64,000 nucleotides of DNA from Silene conica. Its lineage: Eukaryota > Streptophyta > Magnoliopsida > Caryophyllales > Caryophyllaceae. Both the position numbers and the translations under genes were made by a program. The notes under the pieces are model-generated. The model did no database searches. It saw only the letters and a program-made list of their open reading frames with translations, and had not been told where the DNA came from. The stretch is from assembly GCA_029255685.2 (NCBI GenBank), contig CM055319.2, positions 12,820,747-12,884,746 on the forward strand, given 5' to 3'. Below, in pieces: positions 39,301 to 51,780 of this stretch (position 1 is the first letter of the stretch; every line of letters begins with the position of its first letter).

Positions 39301-42300
39301 ACGTAACTTTAGAAATTAGAAATGAAGTATCACAAATTGGAAAACTGACTTTAATGAATACAATAACAACTATTCTGCATTACAATAATTAACATTATGC
39401 AATACAATAATTCACATTATGCAATACAATAACCACATTAACTTACAAAAATAAAAATGAAATATCACACTTGGAAACTCTGCTTCATTGAATACAATAA
39501 CAAGTATTGTGCATTACAATAATTAACATCATGCAAAATACAATAACAAAAATAAGGAACTAAAATAACACCCCCCCCCCCCCCCCAGAATAGAAACACA
39601 TACTGAATGACTTGTCCAAAAAAATCTTCTGGACGGAGGTAACTCTTTCTCGGCCTTGAATATAATGTCTTTCAGTAAAAATGACCAACAGTCGATAATG
39701 TTGGATGTCATCATAGTCTTGGCAGACATTGAAATAATATCATCTCGAGTTAGCATATTGAAAATTGAGAACGAGACCAAATCCTCCCTATCACATTGAA
39801 ACAAAATCATTAATAGTTGCGGCGCAAAAAAAGTAAAAACTAAGAAAAACCCATGGAAAAACTAAAAGAATGCTTACCCCATTCGTAAGTCATGGTCATG
39901 TAAGAAACAATAATCAAGCACATTTTTCCTCAGACTTAAAATAGGAGCAAAAAGCTCCTTGTACTCAATCAAGAATTCAGAGACCACCACTGCCTCCGGA
40001 TCACGAACTCCACACGCTAACCCACAGCCTATACCATCCTTCCCAAAAAATATATGCTGAGGGACAACATCGGAATGCAGCAGGAAAGAATTAATGAAAG
40101 AGCTGTCCGGGTTTCTTTCCACAACAATATTATCGCTGACAACTTTGTTAATAACCTGATCCAAATCTCCCAAATCTCCAAAATCATCATTTATGGGACT
40201 GCCCCCATTACTTCTTTCCTCACCCAAATCTTCAAGATTTCCCAGATCACCAGCTTCACCCTCAGCCTCATCATTTATCGGACTGCCACCATTACTTCTT
40301 TCATCACCCAAATCTTCCAGATTTCCCATATCAACAGCTTCAGCCTCAGCCTCATCATTTAACGGACTGCCTCCATTACTTCTTTCATCACCCAAATCTC
40401 CAAGATCTGCCACATCACCATCTTCGGCCTGATCTTCATTGATGGGACTGCCCACAGAGTTCTTTTTACTCCGAGAATATACAACCTTAAATTTATCTCC
40501 ACCACTGCCCACACCCCCCTTTGTTTCCACTGTAGTCTTTTCATGCTCTTTGCAAAATGATGTTTCGTACAATGGCAACTTACTTCCCACATTTTTGATT
40601 TCCTCAGCTTTTTGGCAAATAAAATCAAAGTATTTAATGAACATTGAGTTCTCATCATTCAAAAAAGCGGGAGTTTGGGAAGCCAATGAAACAGAAGTAG
40701 AAGCATCATCAGTTGAACAAGACTCTTTCTCCATTGCTTCTTTTCGTTGTGTGTACAAATGGAGAAATATCTCGACATCTCTCTTCATCATCAAGAAATG
40801 TAATTGAGAAACCTAAAAAACAAAAATAAAAAGGCGTTAAACAATAACTATAATAAATCATTACAATAATTGTTATACAATACAATAACACCTATTATGA
40901 ATTACAATACACATGTATTATGCAATACAATAACAGCTATTATGAATTAAAATAATAACTATTATGAATACAATAACAGCTATTATGAATTACAATAACA
41001 GGTATTACAGAATGTGAAACTGAATACAATAACAGCTATTATGAATTACAATAACAGCTATTATGAATTACAATAACAGCTATTATGAATTACAATAACA
41101 GGTATTACATAATGGGAAACTGAATACAATAACAACTATTATGAATACAATAACAGCTATTATAAATTACAATAACAACTATTATGAATACAATAACAGC
41201 TACTATGAATTACAATAACAGGTATTACAGAATGGAAAACTGAATACAATAACATGTATTATGAATACAATAACAGCTATTATGAATTACAATAACAAAT
41301 ATTATGCAATACAATAACAGCTAATATGAATTACAATAACAGCTATTATGAATACAATAACAGCTATGAATAATTGTTATACTACTTGGAAACTATAACT
41401 GATGTAAATTAGAAAACTTACATCAGAAGCTTTTGATCGAATGACCTCATCCGTATCAAAACTGTTGGGTAGTTCAAGATACTTCTTTCCAGGTTCATGT
41501 TTGTCAACAACGGAACTCCCTTTGTACGAAGTATCAATTGTAGCTTTTGAGTGTTGCCATTTGGGATAAACATTGCTGATATATTCCCCATTCCCCAGGG
41601 AACCAGAGCTCAGCTCTAACTTTCCCCTTCTGAGAAAGGATACCTCATCCCAATGCTTGATAAGAGGAGTTTCAGAGGGCATTGAATGACCCTTGAAACG
41701 CAACCGGTGGAAGTATGCTATCATGACAACAAGTATGCACCCACGCAAAGTACATGACCCGCGTCTACACCGTTGCACACCCTCAACTAATTTTTCAAAA
41801 ACGTAACCACACCAATCCAAATGCGGGATACGTTCAACATTTTGAACAGCCTTAAGCAGCGAGAAATCGATTCCATATACAGAAGGAGGAGTAAGAACAA
41901 TTGTCATAGCATAAAGCACAAACAAGCGCTTAAATTCATCTCCCCCATCATATCCCATCTCAATTATTCTACTAAACACAGCAGGCACAGTTACATAATT
42001 TGGCCCTTTCACGTCAAACTTCTTCCTAAATTCATCTTTTAGCGTCTCTTGGGAAGATAATACACTATGTCCCGTGTAAACAACCTCAACCTTATCACCC
42101 CCAATTGGCAACCCAAAAATATCATGAACATCAGCCTTGCTAATAGGGAATTTAATCTCTTTTGCTTCAAAAAAATTAGCTTCCGAACTAAAGTGCTTCA
42201 CTAACAGTGGTATAACACGCAATGGCAACAAACCCAATTTAAAATCAAGTAAAGCACCAAACCCCAACTCAACAACTGCCTTTTTCTGGTTTGGCCCAAG

Positions 42301-42992
42301 TTTTTGCAAAAGGTTGACTAGGACATTAGGGCGGCAACTGACTTTAATCTTCGAAGCACTGCAAAGAACCATACGAGCTAAATAAACACAAACTGAAGCA
42401 TAAAATACAACAACACTCCCATGAAGTCACTACTGCATACAATAACTGAGTTTTATAATACAATAACACAACTTATATATAATACAATAACTGTGTTTAA
42501 ATGAAGTGTCTAAACACATTATAAATAACTGTGTACAAACCATTAAAATAGCTGTTATTGTATTCATAATAGTTGTTATTGTAAATCATAGTAAAAAAGG
42601 GAATACAATAACAGTCTTAGAACATTACAATAACAGTTTCACACGAATACAATAACAGTCTTAGACCATTACAATAACAGTCTGAGACAGTTACAATAAC
42701 TGTCTTATACGACTATAAAAAGGGGAATACAATAACAGTCTTACACGAATACAATAACAATCGTAGACAATTACAATAACAGTCTGAGACGATTACAATA
42801 ATTGTCTGAAAAGCAAATAAAAAAGTGATGCATCAACAGAAACTCTAAAAAACGGAAGAATAAGTGTACTTACATGTTCAATATTGGAGTTGGAGGGGAA
42901 ATATTATGCCCCTTCCTTGGGAAAACTACTTTGGAACGTTTCAAATCAGCTCTATTACCAACTTGAGCCTCGGTCTTACGTTTAGGTGCCAT
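36394..42992 (-). CDS. MULE-C double Ulp1/C48 protease-like protein, 10 exons, about 1324 aa
   Basis: Exons on the minus strand: 42992-42874, 42358-41422, 40812-39878, 39787-39604, 39092-38967, 38871-38734, 38584-37905, 37815-37641, 37228-36956, 36801-36394. Splice borders match MULE-A exactly. Exon 2 lacks 15 bases (a five-residue repeat, SSVVG) and exon 3 has three extra, so the frame is kept. Module 1 retains the His, Asp and Cys motifs (GDHFFCV, NYLDN, QNLDCG); module 2 again has Ser in the Cys position (NDHESGF). The C-terminal exon differs from MULE-A at nine residues of 135. Unlike its transposase neighbour it has no disabling change. Whether it is expressed is unknown. Confidence 0.85.
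37290..37545 (-). repeat. Satellite in MULE-C Ulp-gene intron 8
   Basis: Short TACAATAAC-core array, counterpart of 19862-20215. Confidence 0.85.
39115..39545 (-). repeat. Degenerate satellite in MULE-C Ulp-gene intron 4
   Basis: Sparse TACAATAAC cores with long linkers, unlike the regular array in MULE-A. A run of 16 C follows at 39571-39586, where MULE-A has seven G on its strand (17807-17813). Confidence 0.8.
40850..41370 (-). repeat. Satellite in MULE-C Ulp-gene intron 2
   Basis: About half the length of the MULE-A array in the same intron. Confidence 0.85.
42405..42800 (-). repeat. Degenerate satellite in MULE-C Ulp-gene intron 1
   Basis: Spaced TACAATAAC cores with AGTCTTAGAC- and GTCTGAGAC-type linkers; counterpart of 14105-14400. 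Confidence 0.7.
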
Positions 42993-43755
42993 TATCACTG
43001 TAGAATAACCACACCAATATATTACAATAACACACACACACATTATCTCCATTAAACAACAATTTAAGCTAATTTAAAGAAAAAGCACAATAAAAAACAC
43101 ACTAAAATTCAAAAATCAGGTAAAAATCTGGAAAATACAATTAAGAAACCCTAATTTTAACTGGAAACAAAATGCAAAGTGACTAATTGAATTACACACC
43201 AGTTTTAAGTAAAACAAAACTACATAAACGAATATTTTTAAAAAATTGACGAAAATCAAAGAAGAAGATGAAAAGAAACCCTAAAATTATGCTAAAACGA
43301 GAAAAAAAGTACACAAATACTCTAATTGAACTACCTAATGAAAAACACTGCTCAAAATTGAAGAATAACAACAGAAACACAGCAAAAATCAACTTAAAAA
43401 ACCTAAAAAATAGCGAAAATATAAGAAAAACGAAATCAAAAGTTTTACTGGAGAAACACTGTGCACAATTACCTGGAGATGAACCGAATAAGAAGACGAA
43501 AACGAGCGAAGAAAGATGAGCAGTATGTTGGAGGTTTTACTGGAGAAGATGAAGATTTTACAGTATAATTATGGAGGTTTTGCTGTATATTTCAGTTGAA
43601 GAGTTGAAAAAAGAGGAAAAAAGAAGTTAGAGGTGAAAAATTGGGTTTTTATATGAATTGTGAGATTTAATCTCAGCCACTAATCTCAACTCAAAATGGA
43701 TGGCTCAGATTCAAAGGTGTAACTCACCAAATATACCCCAACTCATATGATCCTA

Positions 43756-43856
<101 letters not shown>

Positions 43857-44984
43857 CTAGGATCTATTGAGTCTAGGGTATTAGGGTGAATCCGTCCTAC
43901 CATTCTTAGCCATCCGATTATCTTAATCCTATGGCTGAGATTTAATCTCATATACTATTATTTATTTTACTACTATATAAACATCATTGCATGTGTAACT
44001 TTTCTCATAATTCATAAAAATTTTCTCTCTCTTCTTTCTCTATCCTCAAAATTCTCCCTCGACATTCACAAAAAAAATAAAAAAACTGTTTTATCATCAA
44101 AAATCTCCGTCCGTTTTTATATTTGATGTTTCCGTTGATTGATTCCGTTTGCTAGGATTTAAAGAACTTGCTTCGTGAGTCGATTTTGAGGTTTTATCCG
44201 TGCGATAATTTTGATTATTGATTTGGTATTCGTTTTTCTTGAAGAAGATATTTTAACGGATTTTCTTTCGTCAGACGATTCGAGGATTTAACGGGGCCGC
44301 GCTCTAATTTTGGTGATTGATCTGGTATTGATTTCACTTTCCGTCGTTGATTGAATTCATCTGCTAGATTTTAAGGAATTTGTTTCGTCAGATAATTTCG
44401 AGGATTTACCGGCGCGTTAATTTTGGTAATTGATTTGGTATTAATTTGTTGAAGACGATTTGATGATTATCTTGATATTGATAATCGGTTGAATTTCAGA
44501 TTCTTTGGAGAAGGTTTAATCGAGATTCTGGATCCTGAAAATAGGTTAATTTGGTGATAATTACTCTCGTTTGGATTTTAATTTACTGAAACTTTTTTAG
44601 GGTTTCGGATATTTGTTCGTCTATTTGCCTGTTTACCCAAACCAATGACCATTCAATTGCTTTGATTGTACCACTATTGGTAGAAGATACTCCTTATTGT
44701 CGATGATAATCAAATTGCTTGGATTTAATTTACTAGTTTTTTTTAGGTTTTTGATGATAATTAAATCTCCGTCCGTTTTTCAGGTCTATTTCGATGTCGA
44801 CACTTCCGTCTACTCCATTGAGTCACTTTTCAGTTGCAAACGACATTCATCCATGTGTCTCTTTATGATGCGTATATTTTTTAGTGGTTTCATTTAATTA
44901 ATTTACATCTTAGCTCGTTTGTAACAGCTATTCTTATTACCTTTACAAGTTTTTGAAATTCAGTTTCAATACTTCACACGTGTG

Positions 44985-45450
44985 TCATTATAACATACAT
45001 ATTACACTATTGTAACATGTATTTTACAGCTGCTATAACATTTTACTGATTCTCATATTAAGACTTCATATGTGTTATTATAACATACACATGTGTGTTA
45101 TTATAACATACATGGTACATTACTGTAACATGTGTTATACAGTTATTTATAACAGTTTCCTGAGTATCATGCTAAGATAATGGATTGTGTAATTATAACA
45201 TACATATTAGACTACTGTAACATGTATTTTACAGCTACTATAACATTTTACTGATTCTCATATTAAGACTTCATATGTGTGTTATTATAACATACACATG
45301 TGTGTTATTATAACATACATGGTACATTACTGTAACATGTGTTATACAGTTATTTATAACAGTTTCCTGAGCATCATGCTAAGATAACGGATTGTGTTAT
45401 TATAACATACATATTAGACTACTGTAACATGTATTATATAGTTATTAAAA
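44985..45450. repeat. Tandem repeat of about 190 bases in MULE-D
   Basis: Two and a half units containing GTTATTATAACATACA, TACTGTAACATG and ACAGTTATTTATAACAG. No coding frame. Confidence 0.7.
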
Positions 45451-45513
45451 CATTTTTCCTGATTCGAATATTAAGATTAGCTCAAAAGGGAGAGCAATGT
45501 GCAAATTTTGTAA

Positions 45514-45586
45514 AGGCTATTAGCTCAAAAGGGAGAGCAATGTGCAAATTTTGTACAAAGGTATGGGTTCGAATCCCATATAGCCT
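45514..45586 (+). tRNA. tRNA-like sequence or tRNA pseudogene
   Basis: 73 bases that fold as a cloverleaf by eye. The acceptor AGGCTAT pairs with ATAGCCT, the D stem GCTC with GAGC, and the T stem ATGGG with CCCAT around TTCGAAT. The B box GGTTCGAATCC is perfect. The anticodon arm TGTGC/GTACA has loop AAATTTT, which lacks U33, and one extra base precedes it, so the anticodon cannot be assigned and the gene is probably not functional. The first half (from the D arm through the anticodon loop) is also present just upstream (about 45476-45513) as a tandem duplicate. No CCA is encoded, as normal for nuclear genes. Confidence 0.5.
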
Positions 45587-45904
45587 AGTTAATTTAAGAA
45601 TCTGGTGTTTAGAATTTGTTGAAACGAGATATGTAGTAAAAAAAATTGATAAATAAAAACAATAATAATACACGGGATTGCAAAATTAAAGACGTGCATG
45701 TCATGATCGGAGTCGGCTATGCAGCAGTGACGTGCATGGAGCGAGTTACAGTAAAACTCATGTTAATATGTCGCCATAACTAGCCAGTATATTACGACAA
45801 AAAATTACAGTGTCTTCATCCCAAACATTTGCTTACCTTTAGTTAAAATATCCATGTTAAAGAACAACACACACCTTTTAGTAAGTGGTACTATAATCGT
45901 TGGT

Positions 45905-45990
45905 AAGCGTTACAATAACAGCTAGTAAGCGCTACTATAACAGCTAGTACGCGTTACAATAACAGCTAGTAAGCATTACAATAACAGCAA
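45905..45990 (-). repeat. ACAATAACAGCTAG repeats at the right side of MULE-D
   Basis: Four units of about 21 bases of the type TACAATAACAGCTAGTAAGC. The core is identical to the satellite of MULE-A and MULE-C although the elements share little else. Confidence 0.8.
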
Positions 45991-46082
45991 CGTGGCATCA
46001 TCCTGTGCGTCCATGATTTAGATCCAACGGTCTGAAATGGTAGGACGGACTCATTTAAAACCCTGGACTCACCGGATCTCCG

Positions 46083-46084
<2 letters not shown>

Positions 46085-46173
<89 letters not shown>
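46085..46173. repeat. TA microsatellite right of MULE-D
   Basis: About 88 bases of pure TA repeat. Confidence 0.95.
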
Positions 46174-46174
<1 letters not shown>

Positions 46175-46266
46175 TACTTGTGGTTGTCTTATGCTTGTGG
46201 GTGTTTTGTTATCGTTGCGGGGTGGTGAGCTTCGGGACGAAGTTCATTTGAAGGAGGGAAGACTGT
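46174..46266 (+). other. Retrotransposon interior 3-prime end with polypurine tract
   Basis: GCTTCGGGACGAAGTTC, then GAAGGAGGGAAGA, then the LTR start TGTAATACC. The purine-rich tract directly before the LTR is where plus-strand synthesis starts in Ty3/gypsy elements. It marks LTR2 as a 3-prime LTR for the interior to its left. Confidence 0.8.
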
Positions 46267-47749
46267 AATACCCCGTATTTTAGCCTCAGTCAACGGTGGT
46301 CAAACCATGTTTTATACACGTATTTCAAATGGAACGTTTATGAAGTATTTTACGTAAACTATTATTATTTTTGTAAATCGTATTTCTATGATTATTTCAT
46401 ATTTCATAGTCATTTTATATTTGATGATTATTTCATAAAATGGCATTTCATTCGTATTTCTTTAATTTTGATAATATATTTATAATTAAATATATTTCTA
46501 TTTTTATATGAATAGTTCTCATCTATACTTAATTCCTTTTATTTGTTAAAGTCGTAATTATATTTAAATACTATTTTTTTATATTCTTATGTGAATACTA
46601 ATATTTTAATATTTCTATAATTTATATTATATGGACTGCAATACTACCGTACTAATAATTTTTGTATTCTTGTAATTAAATTAATTAGTATAATTAATTA
46701 TACGTACTCGTTGATTTAAGTCACGAGTTGAGAACGTGTTAGAATGTGTCGGGATGCGTGATGGGCCGAGTAATAAGATAAGTGGGCTCACATGTTTACT
46801 CTATGTTACCATTTACCACAACCCAAACCCATACCCTAGCTAATCCATCGACAAACATGAACCCTATTCTTGACATATCACTCTTTTGATTGCCTCCCTC
46901 CATTGACAAAAAAATAAAATAAAAATAAAACCTAACCCTTATCTGTCACCATGGGAGAGGAAGAACGAGAACAACAACCACCTTCATCATCGTCATCGTC
47001 ACTGTAAGACAAACTCGTATTCATGTTTCGACTTAGTACTATGTTTCGTCTTTTAATTGCTTTATACGAATGCTTTCTGATTTAATTTTGATACGAGTCT
47101 CGGGGTAGTCGTACTAGGGTGTTTATAGTTTAGTGTGGTTGTAGTAGGGTGGCTCATGGTGGCCGGAACACCCTATTTTGACGGCTTGTTTAGAGGCGAC
47201 CGAAAACAGAGGAGAAACACCTTGTTATGCGGACTGCTTGTGTTGGGTTTTCGGTTTGGTTAGAGGAAGGTTTTGCATCTGGACTTGGTCGTGTAATGTT
47301 TATTAGAGTAGTGACAACCACCGTGATACATTGTGGTGGTCGTAGGTGAAGGTTAGGGCTGTGGTGGTCGGAAAACAGAAGGGAATAGGAAGAGGGTGAA
47401 AACAGGGTGTAACGACCAGTTTAGTGTTAGGTTTGGGGCGGTTTTTGATGGGGTTTCTTGGGGATCGAAGAGTCACCTTTACCTCCTATGGGACCATCGT
47501 GGGTCAGTGGTAACCACAGTGGTGGCCAGTGGAGCGGTTGGGCACGGTGGAGAGAGAGAAGAGAGTGAGAAAAGAGGGTGTTGGAGATGGTTGCTGAAAG
47601 TATAGAGGGTTTGGGAGTGTGCATGCTATTTTGGGTGGTCGTGGTGGTTGCTGTGGTGGTCTTTGGTGGTGACGTATGGGTGGAGGTTGTAGTATGTTCA
47701 CTCTTTGGTGGTGACGTATGGGTGGAGTGTTCTTTGACTTCACGTCAGA

Positions 47750-50700
47750 TTATTATTATTATGAGGTCTTTTATTAAGGTAAAATCAAAGTTTACAAGAA
47801 ATTAGTGGGCACCCGAGATACAAGCTGGGCGCCCACTCCCTTCGCAATGGCAAAGCTAAGTCTAGGAAAAATATAAGCGGCAGCCCGAGCCCCTGCATCA
47901 TGAGATACAGAGAATTTCTGAATCCGCTTGAGTAAAGTAATGGCCCCCACATCAAGCTCCCCCAAAGACGAGAAAGAGAAGGGTAAGAAACCATAGCTCG
48001 CCGCCACACACAAATCCCGGTACTTAGCACACTTACGCTGAGCAGCATCCACAACAACCCGACCAGGCACAAAATCAGATACCCCGGACTGGGTCAAGGG
48101 GGAGGATCCCGTCAGATCAATACACATATCACGCCCTAAGTCCCATGAATAAAGCAATAAATCCGCTGGACGAAGAGACATGCCATGCCCATCAACCAAA
48201 CCAATATCAACCTCCCGACCAACAGAAATCCCAGACCTATAGCAAATATCCAAAAATGTGTCCCGAACAAGGTTGTGGCGATGTTTGACACCCACAGTAC
48301 CAGTACACGAAACAGCATGGTCACCAAAAACGTCACCCTCAAAGACCCGGGAACAAGCAGAACAAGGCCTAGACACCGAAAACAAAGGGACACCCAAGCG
48401 ATAGCTAAGCACAGAACGATAAGTCCTCCCGTTCATTGTCTGACCCAACCCAGAGATAGGAACAACACACAACCAATCGGAAGAGTGAGCACCCTGCAGA
48501 GACTTCCACAAAACCATCTGACGTGAAGTCAAAGAAAAAACAGACTCTGCTATATCAGCAACGCGACTGAAATATATATCTGCCAGTTTCTTCATGAGTT
48601 TAGGGGCAGCGATTTCACTCGGATCACGGAAAAAGTCAGAACCTGTGGTCTCCCGAAAAACACGCAGGGCATCATCAAGGCTGGGCCAGGGTCAACAATA
48701 GCAGAAGGGTGTAAGAGCTTAGCCTGCAACTCGAAAGTCTGCAAACGGGAAGCCAAAAAAGCATAATGCGAAACATCCCCAGCCGCATAAACTCCCAGCC
48801 CACCCAAATGAAAAGGGAAGGTGGCCAGCCGCCACTGCCAATCACCAAAGCCCGGCCCAGATGCAGTAATAATACGCTCTAGGCTAGACCGAAGGGCAGC
48901 ATCAAAGGATAACTGAGCCGACCCTAACACACCCGGGGGACAAGTACGCAAAGTAAACGAAAGCTTAGAAATACCCGTACAAGCCCGTAGCAGAAGCAAC
49001 TCACACTGTGGATCATCAAGCCTCGCAACCAGATCCATAAGCGCTATGGTCTTAGTTACTCTCTTCACCACAAGATCACCACTGAAACTAGGGCACGTAC
49101 TAACTGGGCCACCCAGAACCGTGACACCAAGGAGTGGGCGAGCAATAGAGGGAGGGAAAATACCAGGAAGCCGACTTCTGGGATCATCTGTAGGCCAGAA
49201 AACCTCAGTCTTATCAACATTAAGATGAAGCCCACGACGAGGCCCATCCTCCATCAGTAAATCTAAGACCTGCCCCACAACTAATGTGTCGCCAATAATA
49301 GTGCCATCATCTAAGTACCAAGCCTGCAAACTCAAATCAAAAGAATCTCGAATCTTACATATCAAGGGATGTAAGACCAAAGCAAACAGCAGAGGGCCCA
49401 AAGGATCTCCTTGCTGAACCCCACGACAAGACCATATGCTATGCTCACCGTAATAAAGCCGGGCAGGGTTAGGGTAACAAAACTCCACCCATCGAGAAAG
49501 AACCGGGCAGTGACGTCTAACCTCCTGCAACATGGCCACACGATCGACTAAGTTGAAGGCATTCCGCAAGTCAACCAACAACATAGAGAGACCCACATCA
49601 CCACCACGGGCTTCCACGAACCGATTCAAGGCATGCAAAATAGCCTCTCCTCCACCGGATACCCCAACTCCAAACTGAAGACCTGCAAAATAGCCCGACA
49701 AAGAAGGACCAACTAAACACGCACCGACCTTAGAGACAAGGCGCCTCCAAACAGTGCCAACAGCAATAAGACGAATACCACCACCTGGCTTAACCAGCGG
49801 CGTGAGTGGGGCACTAGCAATATACTCACCCAAAGCAGTCGGACATCGGCCCGCAAGGAAAAGATTAACCACCCTAGTAATGGATGTGATTAAATCATCA
49901 GAGAGAGCAACAGCGGCCCCACTCAAACAGTCCATAAGATGCTGGGCCCGAAACCCATCCCTTCCACACGATGTCCCACGCGGGAAACTCCGAATCATAT
50001 CCAAAACGACCGCCTCAGAAGCAACAAGGGGTTGATGATCAACAGGCAGAGGTTGAAGAGATGGAGAAGGGGCTATACGGTGCTGATCACATAAAGCAGA
50101 CAAAGTGACATCAGAATAAGGGGCAATACCTGACGAAGAAAGCACCCGAACAGCAGCAGTATAATGACCATCACCAATCTTCCTCCGACACTGCCGAAGA
50201 TTAAGGTCACTCAACTCAAGCTCCTCCTCTATATGAAAGGAAGGTGGAACCTCAGCTAAGGTCTCCTGCATAAGCTGCCAACTACCACCAGGCATACCCC
50301 ACGTCTGAATAGCACTAGCAATACTCTCCTCCTGACGCTGTCGTCGGATAGCTGTACGACACTCAAGACTACTCCTAGGAGAAAAGGTCTTAAGCAGACT
50401 GAGGGGTAACACAAGCAACCGCAACCAACACGACAAGTCATCAGGAGAGCTAGCCACATCATCCAAAGCCCCTTTCAAAACCCGAGAAAAACCAAGACGA
50501 CACTTAGGAGGGATAGATTTCACGGTACGCAGGCCCATCGAAAGTAACTGATCAAGCAAAGAAACAGACAAACCAACAGGCACCACCCTAACATCAGACG
50601 AGGAAACCAACGCAGGTGTAGCCGAAGGTCTAGGAATAGCATAAATAAGAAAGCGAACAATATTATCACCACAATCCGGAGGCGCCACAAAATCGTCCCG

Positions 50701-51780
50701 ACTATGCCGACACTTGGAACGCAAGGCATGATCAGTTTTAAGGCATACCCCACACAACCAAATACTCATACGCTTGAAGGTAATCTCAGCAGCAGAATAA
50801 ACTGTCAAACTATTAGAAAGAGTTTGACGGGTAATTACCTGAGCATCACCAGAACAATGTCGATCATGAAAATGTCGGATCAAGGCTGCCTTAACCAAAC
50901 CTCTACCATTACCATCAGTGCAACCACAAAGGCCGACAAACGGGCAATGGAACCGGATTTTATCGGACATGATGAGGTCACTGGTACTACCCGCCCTCAC
51001 GCACGGACAACACACTCACAAAGCCAAAGAGAGTGTGGGCCAACGTAAGCAAGCAAGAAGGCAGCACCAATAACAAACCACAACACAAAATTACGAAGAT
51101 GTAGGAAGGCAAGCGTACAGCCCCGGGCGCACTTACCCACCACCAACACCAAGAGGACCCACCCACGACAGACCACCACTGAATAGATGACCCACCACGA
51201 GCAGAACCTACAACGGCTGGAAGAAGCAAGAATACAAAACCGAAAACCCGACGCGAAAGCAAAATAGATGAAAAAAGAGGCAAACAAGAGGCCACGAGCC
51301 ACGGCTGCCCAGAATACCGACGACCCAAGAACCGTCGGCGACCCGCTGACAGTAAGAGCAACCCACTACAACACACAAAACGCACCACGCCTGAGAAAAC
51401 GATAAAAAAAAACGAAACTGCCGCTACAAAACGCAACACACAAAACGCACCACACCCCCTCACTCGCCGGGAAACACCCAACCCACAGTGTAAACGTCGG
51501 CAACGTGAGGTTGTCGACGAGAAGATATGTGGACACCGGCAACGTGAGGTCACCGGCGGTGGGTTAGATGCCGAAAAAAAACTCCAAAAACACTCCCGAT
51601 AGCCTGCCGGAACACCGCTACCACCGCCGACGACAGAGCACCGACGACAGTGAACGCCGGCCACCGTGGACCACCGACGTGGGGTTGAAGATGACGGCAG
51701 GCGCTCCCTCCCTCGCGAACCCTAAACGCCTATAACGCAACCCTAATCGCCAAATATCGCACGCACCCTACGCAACCCAA
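47750..51780 (-). mobile_element. R2/R4-type non-LTR retrotransposon in a TTA microsatellite
   Basis: About 4 kb on the minus strand. The 3-prime end is a short (AAT)n tail at 47750-47763, and the 5-prime end meets (ATT)n at about 51780, the TTA microsatellite present in LTR1. It encodes a reverse transcriptase followed by a restriction-like endonuclease. About 51016-51780 is GC-rich leader; a 225-codon open frame there (51664-50987) has no domain I recognise. Base composition is clearly richer in GC than the surrounding LTR. Confidence 0.8.
47792..51015 (-). pseudogene. RT plus restriction-like endonuclease protein, one frameshift
   Basis: The first block (51015-48592, 807 codons) has N-terminal Cys/His-rich stretches (HCPFVGLCGC, HFHDRHC), then RT motifs: LVDLRNAFNLVDR (A), GVQQGDPLGPLLFA (B), YLDDG (C). 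The second block (48595-47792) overlaps it as ATGA. It carries a CCHC finger (CSAC, then GDHAVSC), RHNLVRD, and RPADLLL followed by CIDLTGSS, the PD-(D/E)-like restriction-like endonuclease signature of R2-group elements. The second frame is open upstream of its ATG to about 48690 and reads sensibly there, so one base was lost near 48675-48690 and the two blocks were one protein. The complete enzyme would nick the target and prime reverse transcription there. Confidence 0.85.

Larger units (their letters stand above)
43857..46084. mobile_element. MULE-D: 2.2-kb non-autonomous MULE-like element
   Basis: The left end (GGATCTATTGAGTCTAGGG, then CCGTCCTACCATT) pairs with the right end read inward (AGATCCGGTGAGTCCAGGG, then CCGTCCTACCATT) over about 65 bases. 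TA tracts flank it. It has no transposase. It shares the palindrome GAGATTTAATCTC with MULE-A/C and has ACAATAACAGCTAG units near its right end. About 44985-45450 is a tandem repeat with units of about 190 bases rich in TTATAACATAC; a tRNA-like sequence follows. Confidence 0.7.

Noticed and set aside
50987..51664. 225-codon minus-strand frame upstream of the RT protein
   Set aside because: GC-rich leader of the non-LTR element; strongly skewed composition and no recognisable domain. It could be a first ORF but I cannot support it.
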